A program made the translations under genes and the position numbers. Positions 1-12,714 of a stretch of DNA of 64,000 nt are shown here, in pieces (the stretch's first letter is position 1; each line of letters opens with the position of its first letter). Source of the DNA: Globodera rostochiensis. Lineage: Eukaryota; Nematoda; Chromadorea; Rhabditida; Heteroderidae. The stretch spans positions 6,353,254-6,417,253 of the forward strand of contig JAEVLN010000001.1 of NCBI GenBank assembly GCA_018350325.1, given 5' to 3'. The notes beneath the pieces are model-generated. The model was given only the letters and a program-made list of their open reading frames with translations. It searched no databases and was not told where the DNA came from.

Positions 1-3000
1 CCATAAAATTGTTGGCAAATCGCGCGCGCTTTCGTCATCTCTACGCTGTGCCAACAACGATCGGACGGACGTGTGACCGATCATTTTGGCGCCGATGTTT
101 GGAGAATATTTTTGGGTTGTGTTGCTGAAAAATTAAAGGCAAATTTACAACAACGAAAGAATCGTATTTTTGTTACTGTTTCAGAAAAAGAAATGAATTT
201 TTTGGAGTGTGTTAGGGTTTGAATATAAAATTTAAACAAAAAAAGATAATTTTAAAAGTTTTTGCATTTTCACTTTAATTATTATTTTACAATTTTCAAC
301 AATTATTTGAATGCCTACAAATCACCAACCCAACGAATCTCGGCGCAGAGCCTGCGATGACTACACCCAAAGGCATTGAAAATTTAAATGATCGAAAATA
401 ATTTTATTAAATATATGCGCACTTTTAAATTATTTAATTTTTTTGTGCCGATTTTATATTCTGGGTAAAAAAAGAATACAAAATTATATTTTAAATTAAT
501 TACGCCTCAACAATTCTAAACAATCACAGAAATTAATTCGAAATTATTCGTCGCTTTGTCCGGTCTCTGACTGACCAATTGCCTCGCCGGGGGGGGGGGT
601 TTAACCCCCGGGGGGATGATTGATGTCCGTGTCATCTGCTTGCTGTGGCCACTCCAATCGCCCATTGCTTCCGTCCCCAATCACTGACCCCGCCTTCACC
701 TGCCGATCAGTCCCCAATCATTGTCCATGTCATCCCCCAAATTTCGTTGTCCATCCCCTCGGGCGACAAATTTATGACCAGTTGCAGAGGAGGACATGTC
801 CCCCCCCCCCTCCCCCGTTGACTTTGATTTCTTCAATTGGACCTTCGGCGACGACTTTTGCCAATTCTATTTGTCCCCCTTCTTTACAAAAAGAAATAAA
901 AAATCATCCAATAAAAACGCCAAATTCATTAAAAATGCCATCACCACCACTAATAGCAGGCTGTGGTGCATGATTGACGAAAATGCTATAAAATTGTGCC
1001 ACTTTCCGCCAATTGCCCTCCGGCAATCGGCAATTTGTGCCCTCAGGCAAAAAGCAATCGCCGCGTTAATCCAATCCAATCACTTTTTATTCCCCCCCCC
1101 CCTCACTCTGATTGATCCGTCATTATATACATTTGGAGCAGACACTTTTGGTCAGTGTCCGTCCACAGGCTTCGTTTTCGTCGTGCAAAATGCGTCCGAC
1201 TTTTTCCCCCCCCCCAAATCCGTCGCAATTCATTCCATTCATTTCATTGTCTTTTCCGTTACCGTCTCCCCCCCCCCCGCATCCCCCGCATTTTTTGCAT
1301 CTTGAGGGGAATTATTCGGGGATTTACCTCCCCCCCCCCCCCCGCAAATTGCAAAGACAATATGGACTCTCTGAATTCATTTCCATCCCTCCCCCCCCCG
1401 TTTCGCGCTTAATCCAATCCAAATTCCCCTTAAATCCCCCACCCCCCCATTCCCATGCCCAACACTTTCCCCCCCCCATCCCCCAATTGTTAATTATTCC
1501 GATCCCCCCCCCGGGTCTCCGACGCTTCGAATAAACCCCTTTAGCCATTGAGAGATTATCCGCGCTCCCTTAGCCCCCGAAGGGATTTCTGTCCGATGAC
1601 CCCAAAAAACGTTCTCCCCCCCCGGCCCCCCCCCGGGCGTCTCATCAGCATCATAAAAGGAGTCCTCAAGAAAAAGAGAGAGAGGGGGGGGGGGAAGAAA
1701 GACTCCCTCCGCCCCTCTAATCTTGCGAAAAGTATCCGCCGACTAATTCGAACCCCTCCAATAAATCCCGCCATTTTGTGCCGTCTTTGTTCCAAAATAA
1801 TCTTTTATTCCCCCCGATTTGGCGCCTTTTTCAATGCAAATCCAATTCCACTGAATTTGTGGCACCAATTTGCCCCGAGGGGACGACTCCGCCGCAATGG
1901 CTTAGCCTTGGGGGCATTCGAAAGTCTTTTTCCCTTTCGTCACCTTCTCAAATGGGCAAATTGGTGTCAATTTTCTCGTCCACGCCCCCCAGCAATGCCA
2001 ATCCAGCAAAGGTGCCAATGCCAATCTTCATTTTGTTTTGTCCTAAATTGCCCCCCTTCCAACAAAATTTCTTGCGGAGCATTTCACCGTCAATTTGTTG
2101 TTTCTGGGCGCTAACCCTGCCATTAGCGGTTGTTTTATTACCTTTTTACTCCGTTTTTTAGAATTCCGGGAATTTCCCCTACGGCGAGGCCCTTCGCCTC
2201 CCATTTTCTGTCGTTCGAACATTTTCTCTCATTAAAAGATGGGTTTATGGTGATGGATGAGCTACAAGCCTTGGGCTTTATTGATTGTGTGGGCTTTGTT
2301 TTACTTGGCTTAATGGATCAGAACCCCCGGGGGGTAATGAATGGAAGAAACATTTCCCTTTAATAGTGCGATTAATTAATTATGGACATCCACCGAATAC
2401 TTTTAAAGGTTTTTGGATTAAAATTAAACTTTAAAGCTCCATTTTGAATATTTGCAAAAATGTTTTTGTTGCTATAATAATTGCAGAGAATGGCGGCATC
2501 TTTTAGCTGTTGGGAAGAAGTGTTTAAATGGACACATTCACAATTAGTGCCCCCACCTGCTGCATCTTCATTCCCCCCCCCCCCTCCCCCTCCCCCTCCC
2601 CCGCCCATTCCTTTTCCGTCCCCTCCGGCGGTTTCCCTGACAGCGCAATTGTGTCCCCCCCCCCCTCCATTTGCTGGGCCATTAAGCACTTCACGGCAAA
2701 TGAAACCGCGCGGGGAGGGGACAACGAATTCCCGCGGGGCATCGCAAACATTGCCGCCAGCCACTTCTTCTTCCAGCAATTTTGGGCCCAGAACAAATTA
2801 TATTTTATCAATTTCGACGACCGGCCGGGGCCCGGTGGTCGCCGGAGGGCGTTGCCGACAGACACAATGGCATCGCGTCCATTTGCATTAGCAGGGATGG
2901 GTCCCGTCCGTCCGTCCCCCACCGCATGTCTCCCATCAGCGCCGCGCATTGTCCGTATTTTAGGGCATCCATCCCAGCGATGTAACCCCGGATGCCGGAT

Positions 3001-5580
3001 TCCGGACCTTTTTTGAGTTCGGCATGCCGGATTCCGGACAAATTTTGGGTCCGGCATGCCGGATTCCGGACAAATTTTGGGTCCGGCATGCCGGATTCCG
3101 GACATTTTTGGTGGGCCGGTCTTCCAGGTGCCGGATTCTGGGATTTTTTTGGCATCCAATTGCATCACTGATCTATCCATACCGGTTGTGTCCCGCCGGC
3201 ACGGAGTCCACCCTTTTTCCGGACGACTAATTTGAGTTTGGATGTTTTGTCGAATCCCCGGGATGCCTTTCACACTGTGGCCTGGGAATGTCCCACACTT
3301 TGGCATTCATTTAATGGGTCGGCGGCCATCGTGCAACCGTTTCAAAAACAAAAATATTTCTTTCTGTTGAACGATCTCCCCCCCCCCCGCCCCGCCACTT
3401 TGTTGCCATTTGCGCCAATGCCGTCAAAGGCAAAATGAATGAATGAATGAGGGGATAAAAATGATTTTTATTTGAATTTGAAAGGATCGGAAGACAATGG
3501 ACGACGGGGACAAAAGGGGGGGGGGAAAGGGGGCGGGGAGGAGGGGGCGGGGGGAATCCGTCCCGTCCCATTCATCCGCCCGTCCGTCCGTCCACCTCCA
3601 ATCGTTCATCCCCTCCCCCCCCCCCCGCCGATCTTCGACACTTTGCCTTATATAAAAGGGGGGCAACACAGCAGCGGAAGGGAGGGAGGAGGGGAGGGCT
3701 TCTCCAAGGCTTTTTATTGCAAAAAATTGAATAATCGTAAGGCCCGGGGGGGGGGGCAAAGTGTTTGAATGAGCCAAAGCCGCCCTTTTTTGGATAAACC
3801 AATGAATCGACGACGACGACAACCAACGAACCCTCGGGCAATATCAATCCACTTTCCCCCCTTCGCTAATTTCGAACAAATTTGCCCGCCCCGCCCCCCC
3901 GAGGGGACAATGTCCTCCGCCCCCCAAGGCTCATCGCTCGCGCATCCCCCCCCCCCGCCCCCTCCCCCAATCTTCTCCCTCCCCTCCACACACCGCGACT
4001 ATTTATTGCGTATTCCCCCCCCCCCAACATCTTCTCCCTCCCGCGCTTTGCTGCAGGTGTTACTTGACCGCCCCCCGCCCCGCCAGCACAATTCTCAAAA
4101 ATTGGAATTTGATTTTTGACCTTTTTTGAACCATAAAACAACTTTAAGGGCGATGGTAATGCAAAGTGTTCTACGAAATTTGGCAAAAAGAATCGCTAGT
4201 AACGGGCAACCGACCGGTGCGTTTCTCCCCTCTCCCCCCCCCTCCCCCCCCCCCCTCCATGCACTTCAGCAAATGTTCTGTTGAACTTTGGCGATCTCTT
4301 TCAGCTCTTTGACGCGAGACGACCCCGCCTCTCCTCCCTGCTCTCCAGTGTTATTCATTCAGCACATTGCATTGGCTGCTACTGCTGCTGGCTGCTGTTC
4401 AAGACCTGTCCCCCCCCCCCGCCTCCCCCCCGCCGCCCCCCCCCCCCCCCCCCCCCCCCCGCCTCCCCCCGCCCCCCCCCCTCCAATATTTGCGTTTTGG
4501 GAGTGCCCTTTCCCCACTCGAAACACCGCCCGCCCGCCCGTCGTCAAATTGGCGAACCAATTCACTCTGCTGAATGGGAGGGAGGAGGATCACTTCGCTG
4601 GGGGGGGGGGAATGGTCACTTTCGGCGCCGGAAGGCGCACCCCCCCCCCCCCCGCCGCCGCCCCATAACTTCGAAAGCGGAGGACACTGAATCTGACCGA
4701 ACTTTCTACCTTTTTGGAAGCATTTTCTCGAAAGTGCCAACTTTCCATTATTGTCGGCACATTTTGAGTGCCATGATTGTTCGGCCAAAAGCCCACCCGA
4801 ACTCTGAGCGAACGGCGGGGGGCTCCCGCCTCTCCCCCCCCCCCCGTCGTGGTCGTAGCTCCATTCCCTCACTTTCAGTTCGTTCGTTCGTTCGTGCCCT
4901 CCCTTAGCCTTCCCACCCCTCCCGCCCCCCCCGTCTCCCCCCCCCCCGTCATCCTCTCCTCTTCTGCTGGTGCTTTCATCCCCCCCCCCTCTTCCATCAT
5001 TCATCGCAATGTGGCCATTTTTTACAACACATCATCCCCACCCTCCCCCCCCCCGTCCCCGCCGGACTATCGTCGTCACCCTCTTTTTTTTTCTCTCTCG
5101 CCAAAGTCAATTATTAAACGGACCGCAAAAGCAAGCAAGCGAAGTCCGCCGAAATCACTCAAATCACACATCACAGAAAAGAAAAAGCAAAAGCAAACGC
5201 AAAAGCAAAAAGTGTCGTCGCCCCCCCCCCCCCCTCCCCCCGGGAGACGGACGGAATGTCCGTCGGAAATGCGCCCCGGGGCAAATTTCGCACGCCGTCT
5301 CCGCCCGCTGCTTTCCATGCCCGGGGGCCATTGATCATTGCGCTTATTAACCCCCCCCCCCGTTTCCCCCATTGGCTCGTGCCAAACACCGCCGTCACAT
5401 CGCCGTTCCGTTCATTAATCGCCCACCCCCCCCCCCCCCCCCCCGCATCGATGGACTCCGCCCCCGTCTTCCGACACCCATTAAATGCAATCACGATTTT
5501 TAAATGCTTTAGCTCCAAAAGGCTTCCTTCCATTCATCCATCCGATCAGCTGTTGTTTCAATTGGCGCCATGAATCGGTG
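1..5580. other. C-tract-rich noncoding region
   Basis: The first 590 bases are AT-rich with no supported exon. From about 590 to 5,460 the + strand carries dozens of C runs of 8 or more bases, for example near 590, 1090, 1330, 2575, 4430, 5220 and 5425, and far fewer G runs. The open frames here are low-complexity proline, glycine or serine translations that are open in several frames at once, so I do not call them genes. A block near 2700-2990 is less biased in composition and could hold an exon, but I could not find a consistent frame or splice pair. Confidence 0.6.
3008..3120. repeat. 32-bp minisatellite, about 3 copies
   Basis: The palindromic core GGCATGCCGGATTCCGGAC recurs at 3021, 3053 and 3085, so the period is 32 bases. 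A degenerate further copy lies just upstream. The repeat makes an open frame on the - strand that I treat as a by-product. Confidence 0.85.
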
Positions 5581-5636
5581 TTCTGTGAAGAATGGGACAA
5601 GCGGTGAAGGGAGTTCAAGCAGTTCAACGTGTTCAA

Positions 5637-5637
<1 letters not shown>

Positions 5638-5700
<63 letters not shown>
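5638..5700 (+). repeat. CAG trinucleotide repeat, about 20 units
   Basis: An almost pure CAG run is followed by CAACAACAGAAGAAG. It reads as poly-Gln, poly-Ala or poly-Ser depending on frame. It lies about 165 bases upstream of the start chosen for the ephrin gene, so it is more likely 5' untranslated or promoter sequence than coding. A poly-Ala reading can be spliced in phase to the ephrin signal-peptide exon (donor after 5817, acceptor before 5882), but that would bury the signal peptide more than 100 residues into the protein. Confidence 0.8.
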
Positions 5701-5705
<5 letters not shown>

Positions 5706-5864
5706 AAGAAGAAGGTCGAACAAATGCCGGGCCAAGGTGGTGGAGGAGAGGGCAACGAATGTCTCCGACCACGGCACCCGCACCAGCGTCTTCATCACAG
5801 CAGTTCGAACAGTTTAGGTAAAATAAAACGATGGCCCATCGTCCGTAATTTGTTTTTTTTTGAA

Positions 5865-8800
5865 ATGTGCCGACTTTTCAGGCCGCCGCCGCCCTCCGAT
5901 TGTCTCCGCCGTCAACGCATTTCACCGGCGGCGGCGCCGTCCCCGCAGCCGCTGCTGCTGCACTTCCTGCTCAGCATTCTTTGTGCCCTTTCGTGCACAG
6001 CAAATGCCAGAAAGTCCAATGAAATTGAAGTTGATTGGACCCTCCGGCAGCAGCAACAGCAGCAGCAACAGTTGAGGACGTTGTGAGTACATTATATTAT
6101 AGATCGGGCTGCTCGAGATTCTCGATCGATGAAATTTCACGAGATCTTTGTGCTTTTTTCGCGATTCACAAACGAACTCTCGGTAAATTCTGATCGAGAC
6201 TCTCGATTGGAATCTCGATAAGGTCCTCAAGCCTGTTCTCCAGTTGTGAATAGAAGTTTAGCCGAAAGTGTTTAAAATTCAAACAATTTCCCATTTTTGT
6301 TACTCATCGTACAGACATTATGGGGCTCCCCGGAGGCGATAATTTGGCGCCCTATCATTTGGAAATTTGCATAATTTTGTCCCCTATTTGGTGTGTCATT
6401 TTGCTCGGACAGAGTGACTAATCGGCGGCCCCATCCATTCATTCGTCGCCCGCGGGATGACTTTCCCTTTCCCCCCCGGGGGGGGGGGGGGGGGGGGGAC
6501 TGATTTATGAGGGTTAATTGGATGCTTTGAATAATATTTTTAAAATGTCAAAATTGTAGTTGAGGAGGTTGAATTATGTTAACGAATCGCTCCCCAACCA
6601 AACATTTTTTGCTTTCAACCTCAGACCAACATCGCCGCTTGCCCGCAGTGAACAGCTCGGCCGACAATTTGTGCCCACCAAATATTTACGGTTGAAGGAC
6701 GTCTTGAGCTTCCGTTGCCCCTCGTCAGAAGTGCCGTTGGCTGTCCATCTTGTGCCCGCCGAGTCCGCCCTTTTGTGCCAACTGCCGGCGGAACAGCGCG
6801 AGCGGGAACGCGCACTGATCGGGTGGGCTGGGGCACGAGGGCATGGAACAAATTGGGGGTTGTGTCCCCGACCCCTCGGGGGCGGGAAAGCCGGGGAGTT
6901 CGGTGTTGGCCATGTCGGGGATTGGTCGGGGTCGGGGAGGCCCAATTTTTGGGGTCGGGGGTCGGGGACCAACCCTAGAACAAATCACAGCTCCGGCAAA
7001 AAAAATGGGGGGGGGGGGGGTGGGAGAGCATTTCCGGGCACGGATCCAAATGTTTCTTTCCATTTTTTGCTCGAAAAGTTTTTTGCTTAAACCGGTGCCA
7101 ATGCCAACAACAAATTCGCGCTTTCAGATACTGCGGCCCGAACACTTCCGACCCGCGGCTGACCATTCGCCAATACTCGCCGCTGCCGGGCAAGCCGACG
7201 TTCCGCGAAGGCCTTTCCTATTTCTTTATCTGTAAGTTGGGGGGGGGGGGGGCACTCCGTCGGCTTTTGCAAAATTCAAAAAAAAAAAAAGAAAGAAAAA
7301 AATTCCCTTTTCTTATGGAAATTTGTTCCAATGGGAGGAGAGGGGGGGGGGCAAATGGCTACTGACTGACTCTTTTTAAGTTTTATATTTTATTTGAAAC
7401 GAAGTCGGCAAGATTTTCCTTTTTATTTGGAATTTGTTTTCTAAAGGAACATTTTGTTCGTTCATTGAGCCGTCTGTCCCCCGTCCGTCGTTCATTCGTT
7501 TGTGCCCATTCTTTTCAATTCAAATCAAATAAAAGCTGTTCGTCTGCTCTGAACGGCTCCCCATTCTTTTGATGAACGCGCTCCCCCCCCCCCCCTTAAT
7601 GCTCTGTTGCTTGGTTGTGTTGTTTGGGGGGGGGGGGGGGGGTCCCCCATTTCCCATTTGATTTGAGATGAAGCGAATGAACGAACACAAAACCCATCCG
7701 TACCGTTTCTTCTTCTTCTTCTTCTTCTTCAGGGGGCACAACCACCAACAGCACAGCTCCTCCCTCCCCCAAGGGGATGTTACGGTTAAATGAGTGAACG
7801 GCATTTTTGTGCCGAAAACGACGGGCACACAAAAACGGAGGCGCTAATTGGATGCAAATGAGTCCGGTTTTCCTGTAGAAAAAATGGGCGATTCCATGCT
7901 CAAAGAGTACACGTTGTAAATGTTGTCCAACCCATTTGCTTTTAGTTTCTGTCCATCCATCCATAAAGCGCCTCCCGAAAATTGTCGCGTAAACATTTCC
8001 CTCCCAGCACCTCCCCCCCCCCCCGGGGGGTGTCCTTTTCAGCCTCCCTCCCTCACGGTCAATAGCTTCCGCGTCAAATTTGGAATGGCATCCCCCACCC
8101 CCCCCCCCATTCCAAATGTCCACCCGGGCATCCCAAATTCGATTATTGCCCCCTTTGGGGATGGTTTGATTGATTGACACGAGCAAAAATACGGCGTGCG
8201 CGGCAGATGGCCGAAATTGATAGTAGCGCCCGAGATTTGGAAAGATTTGTCTCTGTGTGTTGTTGTGATTATCCCCCCTAGGCAAACAAATTTTTTGTTT
8301 TTTGTTCAGCAACTTCTGATGGCACTGCCGCGGGCGTTCAAGCAACTTCGGGCGGTTTGTGCCGTTCCAATGCGCTCCGACTGCGCGTCGTCGTGCTGCC
8401 CACACCCGTCGACAATGCAAGCGCTGCGAGTCGTCCGGCAGACGAAATCACCGACCTGGCCGAGGCATGTGAGGGGGCGGGCGATCAGCTGCTGATCTGA
8501 TCAAAATAATTCCAAAATTTTTCGGCGAAATTAGAGACCGGCGGAAGCGGGACACCCGCCGGATTTTCACGGGTTTCTTGCTCAACGCTCCCGTTAATTT
8601 GGGCCCACGGGGTTTTAACGGGATTCCCGATCCCGGTTATTTTGAATCCTCCGCTCCCGAACAAAAAAATATTTCAGTCTTTTCTCCCGCTCCCGAAAAT
8701 TTTTTTTTACCGCTCTCTATTGAAAATTATTGAAAATATAACCGCAAATAATTCGTTTTCTGTTTTTTCTGTAGCATATTTTTTCAAATTCTTGGCTTGA

Positions 8801-9716
8801 AAGGTTCTCACAACCCGACAAAGCTTCATCACCAAACAATTTGGGTACCCCCAATTTCAGCTGCTCTTCCCCCACTCGCGCACTTCCCCCGCGGCGCCGC
8901 CGTCGCCGCCACTCGCGCCTTTGCCTTCGCCGTTGCCCGTCTCTTTTGGCGTTTTTCCCGCCATCCTCACGCTGGAGGACCGCGGCGGGCAGCGTCGCCA
9001 AGTGCTCGTCCACTCGCCGGCCGAACTCGCGGCACAAATTGACTCGGCCAGCCAACGCAGCGGCGGCGCCGGCCTCGAGCTGTCCGTCCACCAGCAACCG
9101 CAGCCGCAACAGCAGCAGCAGCAGCAAAGACGGCGCGGCGGGGGTAAGGGCACTCAATCAAATCAAAAAAATGGAAACAAAAACGACAGCGGATTTGGCA
9201 CTAATTGAAGAAAATCAAAACGACGGATTTGGCACTAATTGAACAAACAACAACACAACACAAACCCTTTTTGTAGTGTTCGGAGATGAACCCACCCACC
9301 CCATTTTAGCAAGAAGCTGGAGGATCGTGGTCCGACCAGAATGAGGGAAAAATGAATTCCTTGGTATTTAAGCATTCAAAATGCCCGGAAATTGGGGGGC
9401 AATTCATGGCATTGAGTAAAGACTCCCCCCTCTCCGCATTTAAGGCAGTGACGATGGACGTGTTGGAGACGGTGAAATGCCTCGTTATGAGCTCAGCAAC
9501 AACGGGGAACATGGCGACAACGGGCGACATCCGCCAAAGTCTGTGCGTTCACCGGACCCGTTGGCGGAATCTCAAAAATTAGTGTACATCATCGGCTACG
9601 GGGACACCGGCGCCGGAGGGCACGAAGCAGCGACCAGCGATTGTGCGGCCCCCGCGGCACCGATCGCTTTTGCGCTTTCCATTCTCACTGCGATCATTTT
9701 CCTTCTGATCCGATGA
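5865..9716 (+). CDS. efn: Ephrin, GPI-anchored (Eph receptor ligand)
   Basis: Ephrins are cell-surface ligands of Eph receptor tyrosine kinases and act in cell guidance and sorting. Proposed exons: 5865-6082, 6625-6822, 7128-7231, 8310-8464, 8861-9143, 9469-9716, giving about 401 residues. The chosen ATG puts a hydrophobic signal peptide (LLLHFLLSILCALSC) near residue 30, followed by a short poly-Gln stretch. The ephrin fold is seen as SFRCP, LLCQL, IGYCGPNTSDPR, then LSYFFISTSDGT and GGLCRSNALRLRVVVLP. This supplies the four cysteines of the two family disulfides and the typical YFISTSDG strand. The last exon ends in a hydrophobic tail (IAFALSILTAIIFLLIR) after small residues, a GPI-anchor signal like that of nematode ephrins. 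Exons 1-4 are firm. The exon 4 donor is best read as GC (GAG|GCATGT), and the joins to exons 5 and 6, which form a Pro/Gln-rich linker, are less certain. Confidence 0.85.
6100..6236. repeat. Dispersed ATCTCGA-type repeat in ephrin intron 1
   Basis: This intron stretch is built from units such as CGAGATTCTCGATCGA and AATCTCGATAAGG. The same word family recurs near 15173-15275, 20022-20147 and 61895-62030, so it is an interspersed element rather than gene sequence. Its ends are degenerate and no target duplication is visible here. Confidence 0.55.
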
Positions 9717-10493
9717 TCGGACGAAGGACACCTTCAGCCTTTTAGTTTGATTCTGGCCATTGGTCGAATCGCCATTCCCCCCCCCCCCCTCTCCCTTTCT
9801 GATCGTTTGTTCCCCCCCCCCCCCCCCCCCCGGGGGATTTGACGGGTTAACCCCGTCTTTACAGGCAACTTTGAAGCAGCAAAACGTTTCCTTCCCATTA
9901 TTATGCAGTAATGTGTTTGGAAGAAGGAAGTCGCTTCGAAAGTTGGGCTTTCCAACGTGGTTGACCCCCAACACTTAAAAGCCCCCCCCCCGCCCACAGA
10001 TTGTTGTCTCATCGCCTTTCCTAGTCAGTGCGCCGCCCGCCCCCGCCGTACTCCGCGAATTCAAAAATTCTTTTTTCAATTGTTTTATTTATTATTTTAT
10101 CCATTTTTGTTGACCTTTTGTTCTTCTATTTTGTGTACATAAATATATACATTTACATTTATTTATTGCATTCACTGACTCTCTCTCTGTTTGTTTGTTA
10201 GATATTCCACAAGAATAAAATGCGGGGTTTTTATACGATCCAAAACAAAAAAATTTACTTAACGCAACAATTTGTATTAATTTTATTAAGGTCACTTTAT
10301 CCATTTCTGCTACCGAAAGAAAATAATAATCCAAATGAAAAACGTCGTCAATTTTAAATACTAAAATCGCCTATAAATGTGAGAACACCTTAACCGCATT
10401 CAGCTTATCCGGGACGACACTGAAAATGTCGAAATTTATTTATTTATTCAAGCCGTCAATATCGCGGTCCGGTTCATGGGGCGTTTTTTGTGT
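9717..10493. other. Ephrin / malate dehydrogenase 3' intergenic region
   Basis: The stretch lies between the convergent 3' ends of the ephrin (+) and malate dehydrogenase (-) genes. It has two C tracts (about 9778 and 9813) and an AT-rich part around 10080-10420. No exon or RNA gene was seen. Confidence 0.6.
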
Positions 10494-12714
10494 TTACTTG
10501 CAGGCTTCAAGGGCCTCGTCGCGTTCAGCCAACAGTTCCTGGAAAGGAGGGGGAGACGTATTTTATAAAAGAGGATGGCACGCGTCATGCCAGTGCTGCC
10601 ACGGCATTTGCTATCTCACAACCAGACAACCAGAAGTTCAACAAGTTCAGCCACTCTTTTTTTTGATTCAAGCACCAACAAACCTTCGTCGTGATGTCAA
10701 TCTTCTGTTTGGCAAAGTCGTCAAGGTCAAGCCCCTGCACAATCTTCCATTCACGACTTTGCGCGTCAACATTGACGGGAAAAGAGAAGATCAGCCCCTC
10801 CGGGATGCCATAAGAGCCGTCCGATGGCACTGCCATTGACACCCATTGGCCGGACGGCGTGCCAAAGTGCCAATCGTGGATGTGATCGCTGAGAGGCAAA
10901 AAAGAAAGAATATATAAAAGGCATGCGGAGACTGCCAGGCCACAACAATTACCAACATTAGCACCAATTTTCGGCATATAATTTAACCCAACAATTATAT
11001 AGCGTCACTTACCATGCCGCTTTGGCGGCGGACATTGCGCTGGACAATTTGCGCTTCTCGATGATCACAGCGCCACGCTTTTGCACAATCTTTAATGAGT
11101 GGGGGGGGGGGGGGTAATTAATAGGGCGGCCCCTTTATATTATTTACCTTAATGAACTGGTCCTGGATCCACGCCGTGTCGTTGACCGCTTGGTAAGCCG
11201 CAACTTCAGAGCCCCCTGGAAATTGATTGGTTACGATGACAATTTTGTTTGTTTTGAAGAAGGGTTGCTTTGATTCCCGATCCCCAAATTGGGTCATCTC
11301 CAGCACCCGGCATGGCCAACCCCGCGGCCTCCCCAACCCCCGAGGGGTTGGCAACCCCTAATTTGAAGTTCGGAAGTTACAGTTTAGATGAAATACGGAT
11401 GATTTTCAAATTTTGATATTTTTCGTAAACCAAAATTCTTTGTACTATATGTGCCCGCCTGTCTGTCTGCTGACGAACCTTTGGTAACTTTGGCGTGACG
11501 AATATCCGGGAATTGCGTGCTGGAGTGGTTGCCCCAAATGATCACATTCTTCACCATGTCAACGCTAAGCCCGCCGCATTTGTGCGCCACCTGTGCCATG
11601 GCACGGTTGTGGTCAAGGCGCGTCATGGCACTTAAAATTGGCACAAAAAAAAATAGTCTCGGACAAATGCCATAAAAAAGAGGCTGTGTCGGAATTGGTC
11701 AACAAACCTGAAGTTCTTTGCCGGAATTTTGCTTGCCGCATATTTTGCGCAAATGTACGCGTTCGTGTTGGCCGGGTTGCCCACCACGAGAACCTGGAGA
11801 ACAACCGGGGGGTGTAATTTTTTTGAAACTTTTTGAAGGACTTTTAACGATAAATTATAGTAAATTTAAAAAATTAGTCCAAAAATTAATGCTTTTTGCA
11901 AATTACAAAAAAAAAGGAACGAACTTTGACGGACGGCTTGGAAAAACGGGCCAATGCTTCGCCTTGGGACTTGAAAATTTTGACATTTGCCGCCAAAAGG
12001 TCCTTTCGTTCCATTCCCTCTCTTCGGGGCATCGCTCCGACAAGAAAAGCGTAGTCAATGTCCTTGAAGGCCTGCTCTTCCGTGGTCACAGCCTCCACAC
12101 CTTTTTTTGATGGGGAAAAAAGTGAAAAACAAAACAAAAACAAATGCATTAAAAATTATTTTAACAAAAACCAAAATTTTTAAGAGGGTTTTACGCGATT
12201 ATACCATTTTTCTAACCAATATTAACATAACAATTGCGTAAAACCCTTCTTAAAACTTTTCTTTTGTGGGATCTGTAAAAGCAATTGATTGATTACCACT
12301 AAAATTGATGTTTATGGTAAGCGGAATTTTTGATGAAAATGTCTAATTTTTCGCATGAGCAACTGCTAGTGATTTTCTCATCATCACATACCGGCAAGGT
12401 TTGCCAACGCACAGTCCATCAATTCAAAATGGACACCAGAGAGTACTTCGGCCATCGGTGGAATGTCGAGGAGAACGAGAACAATTGGCTAAATAAGAAC
12501 TCGGTCCGATTCCTACAACATAATTATCTCAATTTGCTCAATTAGTACCTGATCTTTGCCAAACACATCGCCTTTTGCGATTTGCAGAACCTAAAATTAC
12601 AAAACATTTTTTTAAATAGAAAATGTATTTATTTATTGTCTTCTCATTGACCAGTGAATAGCCAATTTGTCCAGCGGCACCAGTGACCAACACGCGAATT
12701 GGTGGTGGAACCAT
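10494..12714 (-). CDS. mdh-1: Malate dehydrogenase, cytosolic type
   Basis: It catalyses NAD-dependent interconversion of malate and oxaloacetate, linking the cytosolic NADH pool to gluconeogenesis and the malate shuttle. Ten exons in transcript order: 12652-12714, 12549-12590, 12392-12488, 11925-12100, 11708-11793, 11479-11630, 11148-11215, 11013-11089, 10684-10888, 10494-10538. They give 336 residues, the usual length. The N-terminus has the Rossmann loop [12 protein letters not shown]. Next come [15 protein letters not shown] (Asp selecting NAD), [16 protein letters not shown] (substrate-binding Arg loop), [18 protein letters not shown] (catalytic Asp and Arg) and [13 protein letters not shown] (catalytic His). 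There is no mitochondrial presequence before the Met. All intron phases agree. The donors of introns 1, 4 and 6 are weak (GTCAAT, GTTCGT, GTTCGT) but are forced by the protein alignment. Confidence 0.96.

Noticed and set aside
620..5570. Many proline-, glycine- or serine-rich open frames of 60-260 codons
   Set aside because: They follow from C or G runs and are open on both strands. None shows a conserved motif or exon structure.
5570..5821. Poly-Ala/poly-Ser reading through the CAG array as the N-terminus of the ephrin
   Set aside because: It can be spliced in phase, but it would place the signal peptide more than 100 residues inside the protein. The ATG at 5865 gives a normal secreted start without an extra intron.
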